A DNA stretch of 64,000 nt, taken from Pseudochrobactrum asaccharolyticum. Lineage in GTDB: Bacteria > Pseudomonadota > Alphaproteobacteria > Rhizobiales > Rhizobiaceae. The notes under the pieces were generated by a model. That model saw only the letters and a list, made by a program, of their open reading frames with translations. It was not told the origin of the DNA and searched no databases. The stretch covers positions 1-64,000 of the forward strand of contig NZ_QNRH01000012.1 in NCBI RefSeq assembly GCF_003314995.1, given 5' to 3'. A program made the position numbers and the translations under genes. Position 1 is the stretch's first letter. Every line of letters begins with the position of its first letter. Shown here one piece after another: positions 17,544 through 26,791 of this stretch.

Positions 17544-18176
17544 ATGAAGACACCAATGTCCCATAATCTGGTTCTGGCCTCGGCTTCGCCGCGGCGCATT
17601 GAGCTTCTGGCGCAGATCGGTATTGAACCCGCTTTTTTGCAACCGGCTGATATCAATGAGACACCGCAGCGACTGGAACATCCCCGCTCGCTCGCAAAGC
17701 GTTTGTCCCGGCAAAAAGCGGAAAAAGCGAAAGAAAAGCTGCAGAATGATACGGATTATCAATCCGCTTTCATTCTTGCGGCCGATACTGTTGTTGGCGT
17801 CGGACGGCAGGTTCTGCCGAAAGCGGAGAGCGAAGATGTGGCACTGGATTGCCTGCGTCTGCTTTCCGGCCGTGCCCATAAGGTATTTACCGGTGTTTGT
17901 CTGATCACGCCTAAGGGCAGTGTGCGGCAGGCGCTGGTTGAAAGCCGTGTGCGTTTTGACCGGTTGAGCCGTCGCCAGATGGATGCTTATATCAGCTCCG
18001 GTGAATGGCGCGGCAAAGCGGGCGGTTATGCTATTCAGGGACTGGCGGGCAGCTTTATCGTTAAGCTGGTTGGTTCCTATAGCAATATTGTCGGTTTACC
18101 GCTGCATGAAACACAGGCTCTGCTGGAAGGTGAAAAATTTCCGGTCTACGAGCAGTGGCACGAAGGCAAAGTCTGA
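17544..18176 (+). CDS. maf: Maf-family nucleoside triphosphate pyrophosphatase
   Basis: A 210-residue enzyme. [17 protein letters not shown] is the Maf N-terminal signature; [15 protein letters not shown] and [11 protein letters not shown] are the catalytic Asp and Lys regions. Maf proteins hydrolyse dTTP, UTP or modified NTPs as house-cleaning enzymes. ATG 17556 is an alternative start. Its stop overlaps the yacG start (TGATG), so translation is coupled. Confidence 0.94.
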   Translation: MKTPMSHNLVLASASPRRIELLAQIGIEPAFLQPADINETPQRLEHPRSLAKRLSRQKAEKAKEKLQNDTDYQSAFILAADTVVGVGRQVLPKAESEDVALDCLRLLSGRAHKVFTGVCLITPKGSVRQALVESRVRFDRLSRRQMDAYISSGEWRGKAGGYAIQGLAGSFIVKLVGSYSNIVGLPLHETQALLEGEKFPVYEQWHEGKV

Positions 18177-18388
18177 TGAGTGATGACGACAAACCTGCCG
18201 GCTCCTATGAAAATGTAACACCGTTGCGCCCGAGCCGGCCTTGCCCTGAATGCGGCAAGCCTTCAACGCGTGACTCTTATCCGTTTTGCTCACCGCGCTG
18301 CCGCAGTGTTGATCTCAATCGCTGGCTGTCTGACGCCTATGTCATTCCGGGCAAGCCTATTGACGACAGCGATCAGGAAAACGACTGA
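18176..18388 (+). CDS. yacG: DNA gyrase inhibitor YacG (zinc-binding)
   Basis: A 70-residue protein with the four-Cys zinc site CPEC (23-26) and FCSPRC, followed by [15 protein letters not shown], the conserved YacG segment that contacts GyrB. It overlaps maf by 1 nt. The start at 18176 is fixed by the overlap. Confidence 0.95.
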   Translation: MSDDDKPAGSYENVTPLRPSRPCPECGKPSTRDSYPFCSPRCRSVDLNRWLSDAYVIPGKPIDDSDQEND

Positions 18389-18410
18389 TCAGTTAGGAAA
18401 GGAAGACAAA

Positions 18411-18797
18411 ATGAAATTTCTGATTGTCTTCCTCGGTGCGGGAATTGGTGGTGCAGCCCGTTACGGTACGGGGCTGTTGTTCGCCCGTTTTGCAGCACTC
18501 ACCGTGTTTCCGATCAGCACCTTCATTGTCAATATTGTCGGTTCGCTTCTGATGGGGCTGATTATCGGCTTTTTCACCACGCGCGGCGGGCAGGAGGCTG
18601 TGCTGTCTGATAGCTGGAAGCTGTTTCTGACCACCGGCATTATGGGCGGGTTTACAACCTTCTCGGCCTTCTCACTGGAAACAGTGCTGTTGATGGAAAA
18701 CGGTGATATCGGCACCGCGCTGGTCTATATTCTGTCTTCCGTGATTTTAGGTGCGACAGCCCTGCTGGCAGGGCTGTATCTGATGCGTCTGATTTAA
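18411..18797 (+). CDS. crcB: Fluoride exporter CrcB/Fluc
   Basis: A 128-residue protein with four membrane helices. Motifs GAGIGGAARYGTG near the start and GGFTTFSAFSLE near residue 80, with the phenylalanine-lined pore, mark the dual-topology Fluc fluoride channel. AGGAAAGGAAG precedes ATG 18411. A single crcB gene implies homodimer assembly. No fluoride riboswitch was recognised in the 22-nt gap after yacG, so it is probably co-transcribed with it. Confidence 0.95.
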   Translation: MKFLIVFLGAGIGGAARYGTGLLFARFAALTVFPISTFIVNIVGSLLMGLIIGFFTTRGGQEAVLSDSWKLFLTTGIMGGFTTFSAFSLETVLLMENGDIGTALVYILSSVILGATALLAGLYLMRLI

Positions 18798-18809
18798 AAA
18801 CAGCGCGTA

Positions 18810-20135
18810 TCACCACATTTCAATATGAATTTTGGAGCCGTCGCTGAAGCGGTTGATATGGAATGGTGCAGGGTCAACCACGGGACGCTCATTGGTGACC
18901 ATATCCGCAATCAGCTTGCCTGCACCGGGGCCGATGCCAAAGCCATGGCCGGAGAAGCCGGTGGCGACGATACAATTCGGTATATGATCGAGCGGTGATA
19001 TCACCGGTACAATATCCGGTGTCGTATCAATCAGGCCAGCCCATTGTTGCGCAATCTGCACATTCTTGAAAGCTGGCAGTGCCTGTTGTAGTGCTTTGAA
19101 CACGGCCTGATTGGCCGCCTTATGCGGTTCCGGATCAAGAATACGGATTTTCTCAAAAATCGACGTCTGGTCTGCAGGACGCAACTTCCACTCAAAAGCC
19201 TCTTCAATAAAGCGCTGGCCGAACCGCAGGCGCACGGTTTTCCATTCAGTCCGCAATGCCGGAATGAATTTCGGTAAAAAACGGAAACTGTCCGGTACAA
19301 TATCTGCAATACTGCCCGACAGGCTGGCAACCGTATAGCCGCCGTCCATCCGTTTGCGCAGCGCGAAATCTGAGAAGGCAATGGCAGCATCAACACCGGC
19401 CTCGACAGGTGTGGTGCGTAAGACAGATGAGCGCATTTTCAACTGCGGCAGTGTTGTGCCGAGATCGGAGCAGATCAGGCGGGACCAGCTGCCGCCTGCG
19501 ACTACGATTGCTTCACAGCCGATGGCACCTTGCTCGGTGATGACACTGCTGACGCGGCCATTGGTGGTTTCAATGCGGCGGACAGCGCAATTCTGCATGA
19601 TGATCGCGCCGAGTTCGCGCGCTTTCTCTGCCATGGCGGGCGCTGCTTTTTGCGGTTCGGCACGGCCATCGGCTGCTGTATATAGCGCGCCATGGAGCTG
19701 ACGCTGCAAGCCCGGTGCCAATGCCTCCGCTTGCTGCTTGCCAACAACCTGACTGTCGATGCCGTGTTCTTTGGCGATCTGCACCCATTCACGCCATTTT
19801 TCGAGGTTTTCTTCTTTTTCTGCTGCAAAGGCGATGCCGGTTGTGCGGAAGCCTGTTTCACGTCCGGTCAGTGCATTCATCTGCTCCCACAGTTTCATGC
19901 TCTCAACAATCAGCGGCATTTCACGGGAGTCGCGCCCTGTATGGCGGCACCAGCCCCAGTTGCGGCTGGATTGCTCTCCCGCAATCACACCTTTTTCCAG
20001 CAGGGTTACCGGAATGCCCCGCTGCGCCAGAAACAATGCCGCAGACACACCGATAATACCGCCGCCAATAATGACGATCTGTGTCTTCTTCGGTAATGAT
20101 GGGGATGACTGGACGCTGTCTGTCTGCGGACCCAT
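18810..20135 (-). CDS. FAD-dependent oxidoreductase, DAO/DadA-like
   Basis: A 441-residue flavoprotein of the D-amino-acid/opine oxidase superfamily. It has an FAD-binding motif IVIIGGGIIGVSAALFLAQRG near residue 20, followed by SSRNWGWCRHTGRD, and a C-terminal TGFSGHGFGIGPGAG segment. Substrate unknown; secondary amines or amino-acid derivatives are likely. ATG 20135 with GGAAT 6 nt upstream is preferred over the longer frame starting at 20183. Convergent with crcB, only 12 nt apart. Confidence 0.88.
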   Translation of the reverse strand: MGPQTDSVQSSPSLPKKTQIVIIGGGIIGVSAALFLAQRGIPVTLLEKGVIAGEQSSRNWGWCRHTGRDSREMPLIVESMKLWEQMNALTGRETGFRTTGIAFAAEKEENLEKWREWVQIAKEHGIDSQVVGKQQAEALAPGLQRQLHGALYTAADGRAEPQKAAPAMAEKARELGAIIMQNCAVRRIETTNGRVSSVITEQGAIGCEAIVVAGGSWSRLICSDLGTTLPQLKMRSSVLRTTPVEAGVDAAIAFSDFALRKRMDGGYTVASLSGSIADIVPDSFRFLPKFIPALRTEWKTVRLRFGQRFIEEAFEWKLRPADQTSIFEKIRILDPEPHKAANQAVFKALQQALPAFKNVQIAQQWAGLIDTTPDIVPVISPLDHIPNCIVATGFSGHGFGIGPGAGKLIADMVTNERPVVDPAPFHINRFSDGSKIHIEMW

Positions 20136-20611
20136 AGGATATTCCTGTATGCTATAGAGCGCCGTGCGCCCTGTCTGGCGCACAAAAGTCGCTCTAACAT
20201 TTTATATTACAGCATGCTGGCTGAAACGGTTCTAAGGCTAAGCCGGCATGCTTTGGTCAATTTCATGCTGCAGCTTCGGCTATTCTGAATGATTCGACAA
20301 TTGCAGAAAAACACACAGCAGAGCCGTTGTTTTGCAAAATTCCTGTCATATTTTGCCCTGATTATAGCCTCTCAACCAATTTAATAGATAATTTGCCCGC
20401 GAGTTTTTCCACATATTGTGTAAAAGCTCAAAAAATCAGAAATTTTGTGCCGAAGATCAGGAAATAGCGGACATAAGTTGCAATCAAGCACTTGCTATTG
20501 GAGGGGTCGAAACCACATAATAACAACCGGATTTAACGAGATAATTTCGTTTTGAGGCGGCAGTTTTAAAAACCGAAACTGCCCGTAATTGATTTGAGGA
20601 GGCCGGCGCGG
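20136..20611. other. Divergent intergenic region with two hairpins
   Basis: It lies between the oxidoreductase (minus) and the antiporter operon (plus). GTGCGCC / GGCGCAC at 20164-20183 forms a hairpin in the oxidoreductase leader. AGCATGCTGGCT / AGCCGGCATGCT at 20211-20252 is a near-perfect 12-bp inverted repeat. Promoters for both directions must lie here. No gene is seen. Confidence 0.5.
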
Positions 20612-23557
20612 ATGGTGACGGACGGAAAAGTCCTTTTTTTACTCATCTCATTGCCATTTATTGGCTGCGCCCTTACAGGCCTGCTCAGATCGAATGACCG
20701 GCAAGTTGCTGTCTGGTTTGCTGGTCTTGCCGCATTAGCATCACTGCTGCTCACGATTGCCCTTTATCCTTATGTCTCCGGCGGAAAAGTTCTGCATACG
20801 CAGCTGGCCTGGCTGCCTGCCTATGGTCTCAACGTCACCTTGCGAATGGATGGTCTGGCATGGTTGTTTGCCATGCTCGTCACCGGTATCGGCCTGCTGG
20901 TCGTGATCTATGCACGTTACTATATGTCGTCGGAAGATCCGGTACCGCGCTTTTTTTCGTTCTTTCTTGCCTTTATGGGCGCAATGCTGGGCGTGGTGCT
21001 GTCCGGTAATATGATCCTGATGGTCGTATTCTGGGAGCTGACCAGTATTTTCTCATTTCTGCTGATCGGTTACTGGTATCAGAATGTCAGTGCCCGTGAC
21101 GGTGCGCGTATGGCGCTGACAGTCACCGGTCTTGGCGGATTTGGTCTGCTGGTGGGTGTTCTGCTGCTCGGCCATATGGTTGGCAGCTATGAACTCGACG
21201 TTATTCTTGCCTCCGGCGACATCATTAAAAACCACCCGCTCTATACGGTCGCACTGGTGCTGATCCTGCTCGGTACTTTTACCAAGAGCGCCCAGTTTCC
21301 GTTCCATTTCTGGCTGCCGAATGCGATGGCGGCGCCGACACCGGTTTCTGCCTATCTGCACTCTGCGACAATGGTGAAACTCGGCGTATTTTTGATGGTG
21401 CGGATGTGGCCGGCGTTGGCAGGAACCGAAGAATGGTTCTGGCTGCTGGGTCTTGCCGGTCTGACCACTTTGTTGCTCGGTGCATGGTTCGCGCTGTTCC
21501 AGCAAGATCTTAAAGGTTTGCTGGCCTATTCAACGATCAGCCATTTGGGGCTGATCACAGCTTTGCTGAGCCTTGGCAGCCCGCTTTCTGCCGTTGCCGC
21601 GATTTTCCATATGGTCAATCATGCGATTTTCAAAGCCTCGCTATTTATGGCTGCGGGCATTATCGATCATGAAACCGGCACGCGTGACCTGCGAAAATTG
21701 AGCGGGCTGTTCCGCTTTATGCCGGTGACGGCGACACTCGCGATGGTTGCCAGTGCGGCGATGGCCGGTGTGCCGTTGCTGAACGGGTTTATCTCCAAAG
21801 AAATGTTCTTTGCTGAAGCCGTGGAAACCCATCTTTCCTCATGGTTGGATACGGCCACACCTTATGTGGCGACCCTCGCCAGTGCTTTCAGTGTGGCCTA
21901 TTCAATCCGCTTTATTTATTCGACCTTCTTTGGTCCTGCGCCGGTTGATCTGCCGCATACGCCAAAAGAACCGCCGCAATGGGTGCGTTTCCCGATTGAG
22001 CTGCTGGTTCTGCTCTGCCTGCTGATTGGTATTGTGCCGACGCTGATCGTCGGGCCGTTCCTGCATACCGCAGTCCTCTCCGTGCTGGGCAGTGAGACAC
22101 CGCAATATAGTCTTGCGATTTGGCATGGCTTTAACGTGCCGCTGCTGATGAGTGTGATTGCATTGTTCGGCGGTACAGTGATTTTCATGCTGATGAAAAA
22201 TTATCTGGCCAAATGTGATGAGGGGCCGCCATTACTGCGCCATCTCAATGGTCAGCGTATTTTCGAACTGGTGCTGGTCACTGTTTCATGGCGCTGGGCG
22301 CGCAGTATTGAAAGCCGCTTCGGAACACGCCGTTTGCAGCCGCAGATGCGGGTCTTGATCCTCGTCGCAGTGATGGCCGGTGCATGGCCGGTTTATCAGT
22401 CCGGCTTATTTATGGGGCCGCTGACACCGTTGCCGGTTGATCCTGTTTTTGCAACGGTCTGGCTGATCGGCGCACTTTGTGCTGTCGGTGCGGCTTATCA
22501 GGCGAAATATCACCGGCTGGCATCGCTGATGCTGCTTGGCGGTGCGGGGCTTGTCACCTGCTTTACCTTTGTCTGGTTGTCTGCACCCGATTTGGCGGTG
22601 ACGCAGCTGCTGGTGGAAATCGTGACAACCGTGCTGCTGTTGCTTGGTCTGCGCTGGCTGCCGAAACGCTGGCAGGAAGATGAGAATGCGAGCATTCCGC
22701 TGGTACCACGTATCCGCCGTTACCGCGATTTGATTATCGCGCTGGCGGGCGGCGGCGGTATGGCTGTTGTCTCTTATGCCATGATGACACGCTTCAGCCC
22801 TGCAACACTGGCGGATTACTTCCTCGCTAATTCCTATTCGGAAGCGGGTGGTAAAAACGTGGTCAATGTGTTGCTGGTGGATTTCCGCGGCTTTGATACG
22901 CTGGGCGAAATCACCGTGCTTGGTATTGTTGGCCTGACGGTTTATGCGCTGTTGCGTCGTTTCCGTCCGGCATCTGACACGATTGAATCCCCGCAACAAC
23001 AGAAAATCCAGAATGCCTATGATGCGGCAGATCCGGAGCGCGATGCGGGGGCAACATTGTCTGAATATCTCGCCGTGCCATCGGTGATTATGCAATATTT
23101 GTTCGGTGTCATTATCGTTTTCGCGATGCATTTGTTGCTGCGCGGGCACGATCTGCCGGGTGGCGGTTTTGCTGCCGGTATTACCATGGCAATCGGCTTC
23201 ATTCTGCAATATCTGGCTTTTGGTACTCGCTGGGTGGAAAGCCATCTGCGCATTTTGCCGGTGAAATGGATGGGCTTTGGTCTGCTTACTGCTGCGGCGA
23301 CCGGTGCGGGATCGTTCTTCGCCGGTTACCCGTTCCTCACCACCTATTTTGATTATGCCGAAGTGCCGCTGATCGGCAAAATGCCGGTCGCATCTGCGCT
23401 GCTGTTTGATATCGGTGTCTTTACGCTGGTGGTGGGTGCAACGGTTCTGATGCTGATTGCCTTGGCGCACCAGTCGATCCGTCATCGCCGCTCGGAGAAA
23501 ACGCAATCGGAACAGGCTGAGCAAGCTGTACTCGTTAAGCAAGGAGAGGGACGGTAA
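20612..23557 (+). CDS. phaAB: Monovalent cation/H+ antiporter subunit A (fused A/B type)
   Basis: A 981-residue polytopic membrane protein. Residues 1 to about 760 are MrpA/NuoL-like, with the Lys/His channel segments FHFWLPNAMAAPTPVSAYLHS and HMVNHAIFKASLFMAAG. The last ~200 residues (GLNPGGGFAAG-like HDLPGGGFAAGITMAIG) correspond to subunit B, a fusion typical of rhizobial PhaAB. The complex exchanges Na+ or K+ for H+ and supports pH and salt tolerance. ATG 20612 follows AGGAGG by 9 nt. Overlaps phaC by 1 nt. Confidence 0.95.
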   Translation: MVTDGKVLFLLISLPFIGCALTGLLRSNDRQVAVWFAGLAALASLLLTIALYPYVSGGKVLHTQLAWLPAYGLNVTLRMDGLAWLFAMLVTGIGLLVVIYARYYMSSEDPVPRFFSFFLAFMGAMLGVVLSGNMILMVVFWELTSIFSFLLIGYWYQNVSARDGARMALTVTGLGGFGLLVGVLLLGHMVGSYELDVILASGDIIKNHPLYTVALVLILLGTFTKSAQFPFHFWLPNAMAAPTPVSAYLHSATMVKLGVFLMVRMWPALAGTEEWFWLLGLAGLTTLLLGAWFALFQQDLKGLLAYSTISHLGLITALLSLGSPLSAVAAIFHMVNHAIFKASLFMAAGIIDHETGTRDLRKLSGLFRFMPVTATLAMVASAAMAGVPLLNGFISKEMFFAEAVETHLSSWLDTATPYVATLASAFSVAYSIRFIYSTFFGPAPVDLPHTPKEPPQWVRFPIELLVLLCLLIGIVPTLIVGPFLHTAVLSVLGSETPQYSLAIWHGFNVPLLMSVIALFGGTVIFMLMKNYLAKCDEGPPLLRHLNGQRIFELVLVTVSWRWARSIESRFGTRRLQPQMRVLILVAVMAGAWPVYQSGLFMGPLTPLPVDPVFATVWLIGALCAVGAAYQAKYHRLASLMLLGGAGLVTCFTFVWLSAPDLAVTQLLVEIVTTVLLLLGLRWLPKRWQEDENASIPLVPRIRRYRDLIIALAGGGGMAVVSYAMMTRFSPATLADYFLANSYSEAGGKNVVNVLLVDFRGFDTLGEITVLGIVGLTVYALLRRFRPASDTIESPQQQKIQNAYDAADPERDAGATLSEYLAVPSVIMQYLFGVIIVFAMHLLLRGHDLPGGGFAAGITMAIGFILQYLAFGTRWVESHLRILPVKWMGFGLLTAAATGAGSFFAGYPFLTTYFDYAEVPLIGKMPVASALLFDIGVFTLVVGATVLMLIALAHQSIRHRRSEKTQSEQAEQAVLVKQGEGR

Positions 23558-23892
23558 TGGAACTTATTCTTGCACTTGGTATCGGCATTCTAACAGCATC
23601 CGGCCTTTGGTTGTTGCAACGTCCGCGTACTTTTCAGGTTATTATCGGCCTGTCGCTGATTTCCTATGCGGTCAATCTGTTCATTTTCAGTATGGCCAGC
23701 CTGCGTCAGGATTCTGCGCCTATTCTGGGTGATCAGCCCGATCCCGCACTCTATACCGACCCGCTGCCACAGGCGCTGGTTCTGACGGCGATTGTGATCG
23801 GCTTTGCCATGACGGCACTGTTTCTGGTGGTAATGCTGGCTTCCCGCGGTCTGACGGGTACAGACCATGTTGACGGCAGGGAGAACCAGTAA
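23557..23892 (+). CDS. phaC: Monovalent cation/H+ antiporter subunit C
   Basis: A 111-residue NuoK-like protein with three membrane helices (GIGILTASGLWLLQ; ISYAVNLFIFSMA; ALVLTAIVIGFAMTALFLV). The DPLPQALVLTAIVI segment is diagnostic for Mrp/Pha subunit C. Start and stop overlap its neighbours by 1 nt, so the operon is translationally coupled. Confidence 0.95.
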   Translation: MELILALGIGILTASGLWLLQRPRTFQVIIGLSLISYAVNLFIFSMASLRQDSAPILGDQPDPALYTDPLPQALVLTAIVIGFAMTALFLVVMLASRGLTGTDHVDGRENQ

Positions 23893-25544
23893 TGCTGAAT
23901 TGGCAAGACCATCTGATTATTGCGCCTGTTCTGCTGCCGCTGGTAACAGCCGCACTGTTGCTGCTCTATGATGAGCGCCGCCGTGTGCTGAAATCCGCGA
24001 TCAGCATTGTCGCAACTTTTGCACTGTTTGTTGTGGCGATTATGCTGGTCAATATGGCGAATACGCCGGACGACCGAGTGATCCCTTATCTGCTGGGCAA
24101 CTGGCCTGCACCTTATGCCATTGTGCTGGTGCTGGATCGTTTTTCGGCAATGATGGTGCTGCTGACCAGTATTCTGGGGCTGGCGGCACTGTGTTTCTCG
24201 CTGGCACGCTGGCACAAAGTCGGTTCGCATTTCCATACCCTGTTCCAGCTGTTGCTGATGGGGCTGAATGGTGCATTCCTGACCGGCGATCTGTTCAATC
24301 TGTTCGTGTTTTTTGAGGTTCTGCTGGCAGCCTCTTACGGGTTGGTTTTGCACGGTACAGGTGCAACGCGTGTTAAAGCGGGTCTCCACTATATTGCCGT
24401 CAATCTTGCAGCCTCGTCGCTGTTTCTGATCGGCGTCAGTATGATTTACGGTGTGACCGGCACACTGAATATGGCGGATCTGGCGCAGCGTATTCCGGAA
24501 GTACCGGCAGAAGACCTGATGTTCCTGCAGGCAGGCGGCGCAATTCTTGGTACAGCCTTTCTGGTGAAGGCCGGTGCATGGCCGCTGAACTTCTGGTTGC
24601 CGACAACCTATACGGCGGCAGCAGCGCCGGTTGCGGCATTGTTCGCGATTATGTCCAAGGTCGGAATTTATGTATTGTTGCGCTTGTCACTGCTGTTTTT
24701 CGGTGAACTGACACCGAGAACAACCGGATTTGGCGATGCGGCGCTGTTCTATATCGGTTTGGCGACGATTGCCTTTGGTCTGATCGGGGTGCTGGCGTCG
24801 CAGGCACTGGGACGCATTGCCGGTTATAGTGTGCTGGTGTCGTCCGGTACATTGCTGGCCGCTATTGGCACAGGCAATGTGGCGGTTACGGGCAGTGCGC
24901 TGTTCTATATGGTCAGCTCGACACTGACGATTGCCGCTTTCTTCCTGCTGATTGAGCTGGTGGAGCGCGGGCAGGATGCTGCCGCAAACGTGCTTGCAGT
25001 GACGATCGAAGCCTATGGTGATGAAGAGGAAGAAGAGGAAGAGGAAGTTGGAGCGGTACTCCCTGCAACCCTTGCTATTCTTGGTGCTTGTTTTGCTGTC
25101 AGCGCTATTTTGCTGATCGGTCTGCCACCGTTTTCCGGTTTTGTTGCAAAAATTTCGCTGCTTTCCGCTTTGTTTAATCCGGCGGGGATGGGCACTGATA
25201 CACCAATCTCAACTGCAAGCTGGGTCTATGTGGCGCTGATCATTCTTTCCGGCGTTGCTGCACTAATTGCTATGTCTCGTTCCGGTATCCGTACCTTCTG
25301 GGCGTCGATGGAGGGTAACGTGCCTCGCGTTCTGGTGATTGAGCTGGTACCGGTCGCAGCTTTGCTGTTTTTGTGTCTTGCATTGACCATTCAGGCGGCA
25401 CCGGTGATGCGCTATCTGGATGCCACGGCACAGGCATTGCATCGCCCGCATAATTATATTGATCATGTGCTGGATGCGAAACGTTCAGCCGGATTTGAGC
25501 CGATGATCAGTACGACACCGGCTGCGAAGGGAGACGCACAATGA
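23892..25544 (+). CDS. phaD: Monovalent cation/H+ antiporter subunit D
   Basis: A 550-residue NuoN/M-like antiporter subunit with about 14 helices. It has the proton-path segments FLVKAGAWPLNFWLP and YTAAAAPVAALFAIMSKVG. Between two membrane helices is a run of eight glutamates after GDE (residues ~377-386), an acidic loop not usual in this subunit. Overlaps phaE by 4 nt (ATGA). Confidence 0.95.
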   Translation: MLNWQDHLIIAPVLLPLVTAALLLLYDERRRVLKSAISIVATFALFVVAIMLVNMANTPDDRVIPYLLGNWPAPYAIVLVLDRFSAMMVLLTSILGLAALCFSLARWHKVGSHFHTLFQLLLMGLNGAFLTGDLFNLFVFFEVLLAASYGLVLHGTGATRVKAGLHYIAVNLAASSLFLIGVSMIYGVTGTLNMADLAQRIPEVPAEDLMFLQAGGAILGTAFLVKAGAWPLNFWLPTTYTAAAAPVAALFAIMSKVGIYVLLRLSLLFFGELTPRTTGFGDAALFYIGLATIAFGLIGVLASQALGRIAGYSVLVSSGTLLAAIGTGNVAVTGSALFYMVSSTLTIAAFFLLIELVERGQDAAANVLAVTIEAYGDEEEEEEEEVGAVLPATLAILGACFAVSAILLIGLPPFSGFVAKISLLSALFNPAGMGTDTPISTASWVYVALIILSGVAALIAMSRSGIRTFWASMEGNVPRVLVIELVPVAALLFLCLALTIQAAPVMRYLDATAQALHRPHNYIDHVLDAKRSAGFEPMISTTPAAKGDAQ

Positions 25545-26023
25545 GATCATTGTTTCCCCATCCTATTCTGTCTCTGAGCTTCTGGGTGATGTGGCTGCTC
25601 TTGAGCGGCTTTACACCAGGCCATGCGATCCTCGGCTTTTTTGTTGCTGTGGGTGCCGGTCTGGCCTTTACCTCGCTTGATCCGGAACCGGTACGTGTGC
25701 GCTCGCTGCGCGCTATTATCGAGCTGATCTGGCGGGTGATTGTTGATATTTTCTGGTCGAATGTGGCTGTGATCAAAATCATTCTTTTCGGTTCAAAAGA
25801 ACGTAAAGCCGGTTTTGTGACGATCAGCCTGCAATTGCGCGGACGTCTGCCGCTCGCCATTCTGGCCTGTATCGTGACCTCCACACCCGGTACCGCCTGG
25901 GTGAATTTCAATCCGGCGACCGGTGTACTGCTGATTCATATTCTGGATAAAGCAGGTGAAGACGAGTTCCGTACGGTCATTAAACAGCATTACGAACGCC
26001 TGCTGATGGAGATTTTCACATGA
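25541..26023 (+). CDS. phaE: Monovalent cation/H+ antiporter subunit E
   Basis: A 160-residue MrpE-type protein with an N-terminal membrane domain (SFWVMWLLLSGFTPGHAILG) and a cytoplasmic part with TPGTAWV near the middle and HILDKAGEDEF near the end. Overlaps phaD and phaF by 4 nt each. Confidence 0.94.
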   Translation: MRSLFPHPILSLSFWVMWLLLSGFTPGHAILGFFVAVGAGLAFTSLDPEPVRVRSLRAIIELIWRVIVDIFWSNVAVIKIILFGSKERKAGFVTISLQLRGRLPLAILACIVTSTPGTAWVNFNPATGVLLIHILDKAGEDEFRTVIKQHYERLLMEIFT

Positions 26024-26301
26024 GCACAGTGATTTTATCATGGGCGCTGCTGATATCGCAGCTTTGTCTGAGTGTTGCCTTGTTATGTGCAGCCTACCGG
26101 TTGATCGCAGGTCCGCGTGCGCAGGATCGTGTGCTGGGGCTGGATACGCTTTATGCAACGATGATGATGTTGTTTATCACTTTTGGTATTCGTACCGGCA
26201 CGTCGATTTATTTTGAGGCAGCGCTGGTTATTGGTCTGTTGGGCTTTGTTTCCAGCGTAGCGCTGGCAAAATTCCTGATGCGGGGCGAGGTGATCGAATG
26301 A
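26020..26301 (+). CDS. phaF: Monovalent cation/H+ antiporter subunit F
   Basis: A 93-residue protein with three membrane helices and the MrpF motif RLIAGPRAQDRVLGLDTLYA. Overlaps its neighbours by 4 nt. Confidence 0.94.
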   Translation: MSTVILSWALLISQLCLSVALLCAAYRLIAGPRAQDRVLGLDTLYATMMMLFITFGIRTGTSIYFEAALVIGLLGFVSSVALAKFLMRGEVIE

Positions 26302-26651
26302 GCCATACATTGGAACTTCCGCTCTGGGCTGCCATTCTGGTTTCGGTGTTTTTGCTCGCCGGAGCACTGATTACGATGATTGGCGCGATCGGTCTGGTAC
26401 GCTTTAAATTGTTCTATGAACGGATTCATGCCCCCACTCTCGGCACTACTTTTGGTGTCGGCGGCATTCTCATTGCATCAATTATTTTCTTTACGGTCTT
26501 GCAATCGCGTCCGGTTTTGCATGAACTGTTAATTACCGCTTTTGTGTTTGTGACAACGCCGGTAACACTGATGCTATTGACGCGGGCGACCATGCATCGC
26601 GATAAAACGGATGATAGCAGGCAATTGCCGACATCAACCGATCTTTATTAG
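26298..26651 (+). CDS. phaG: Monovalent cation/H+ antiporter subunit G
   Basis: A 117-residue protein with the MrpG signature GLVRFKLFYERIHAPTLGTT and three helices. Last gene of the six-gene operon; completes a full Mrp/Pha group-2 antiporter. No strong terminator is visible in the 90 nt after it. Confidence 0.94.
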   Translation: MSHTLELPLWAAILVSVFLLAGALITMIGAIGLVRFKLFYERIHAPTLGTTFGVGGILIASIIFFTVLQSRPVLHELLITAFVFVTTPVTLMLLTRATMHRDKTDDSRQLPTSTDLY

Positions 26652-26740
26652 CGATTTTGGGCTTGTCCCTTCTCTGATTTGTGTTGCGACTTATTGTCCA
26701 GACCTGCTTTGCGGGTTGCGGAGGAGCAACAATAATAATA

Positions 26741-26772
26741 TCTGAACTTTCAGTAATTTCTGAAAGTTCAGA
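26741..26772. promoter_or_regulatory. Perfect 13-bp inverted repeat, probable operator
   Basis: TCTGAACTTTCAG and CTGAAAGTTCAGA are perfect reverse complements separated by TAATTT. The dyad lies 20 nt before the preferred TTG start of the GbsR/MarR-type regulator, so autoregulation of the regulator-cyd operon is a natural reading. It could also form an RNA hairpin in the leader. Confidence 0.6.
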
Positions 26773-26791
26773 AAATACGGGAGCAGTTGAA

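Noticed and set aside
20594-20611. TTG start six codons upstream of phaAB ATG
   Set aside because: This TTG overlaps the AGGAGG ribosome site that serves ATG 20612.
22406-23542. 378-codon minus-strand frame inside phaAB
   Set aside because: Antisense to a well-conserved antiporter gene; composition rich in His, Gln and Arg, typical of a shadow of membrane-protein codons.
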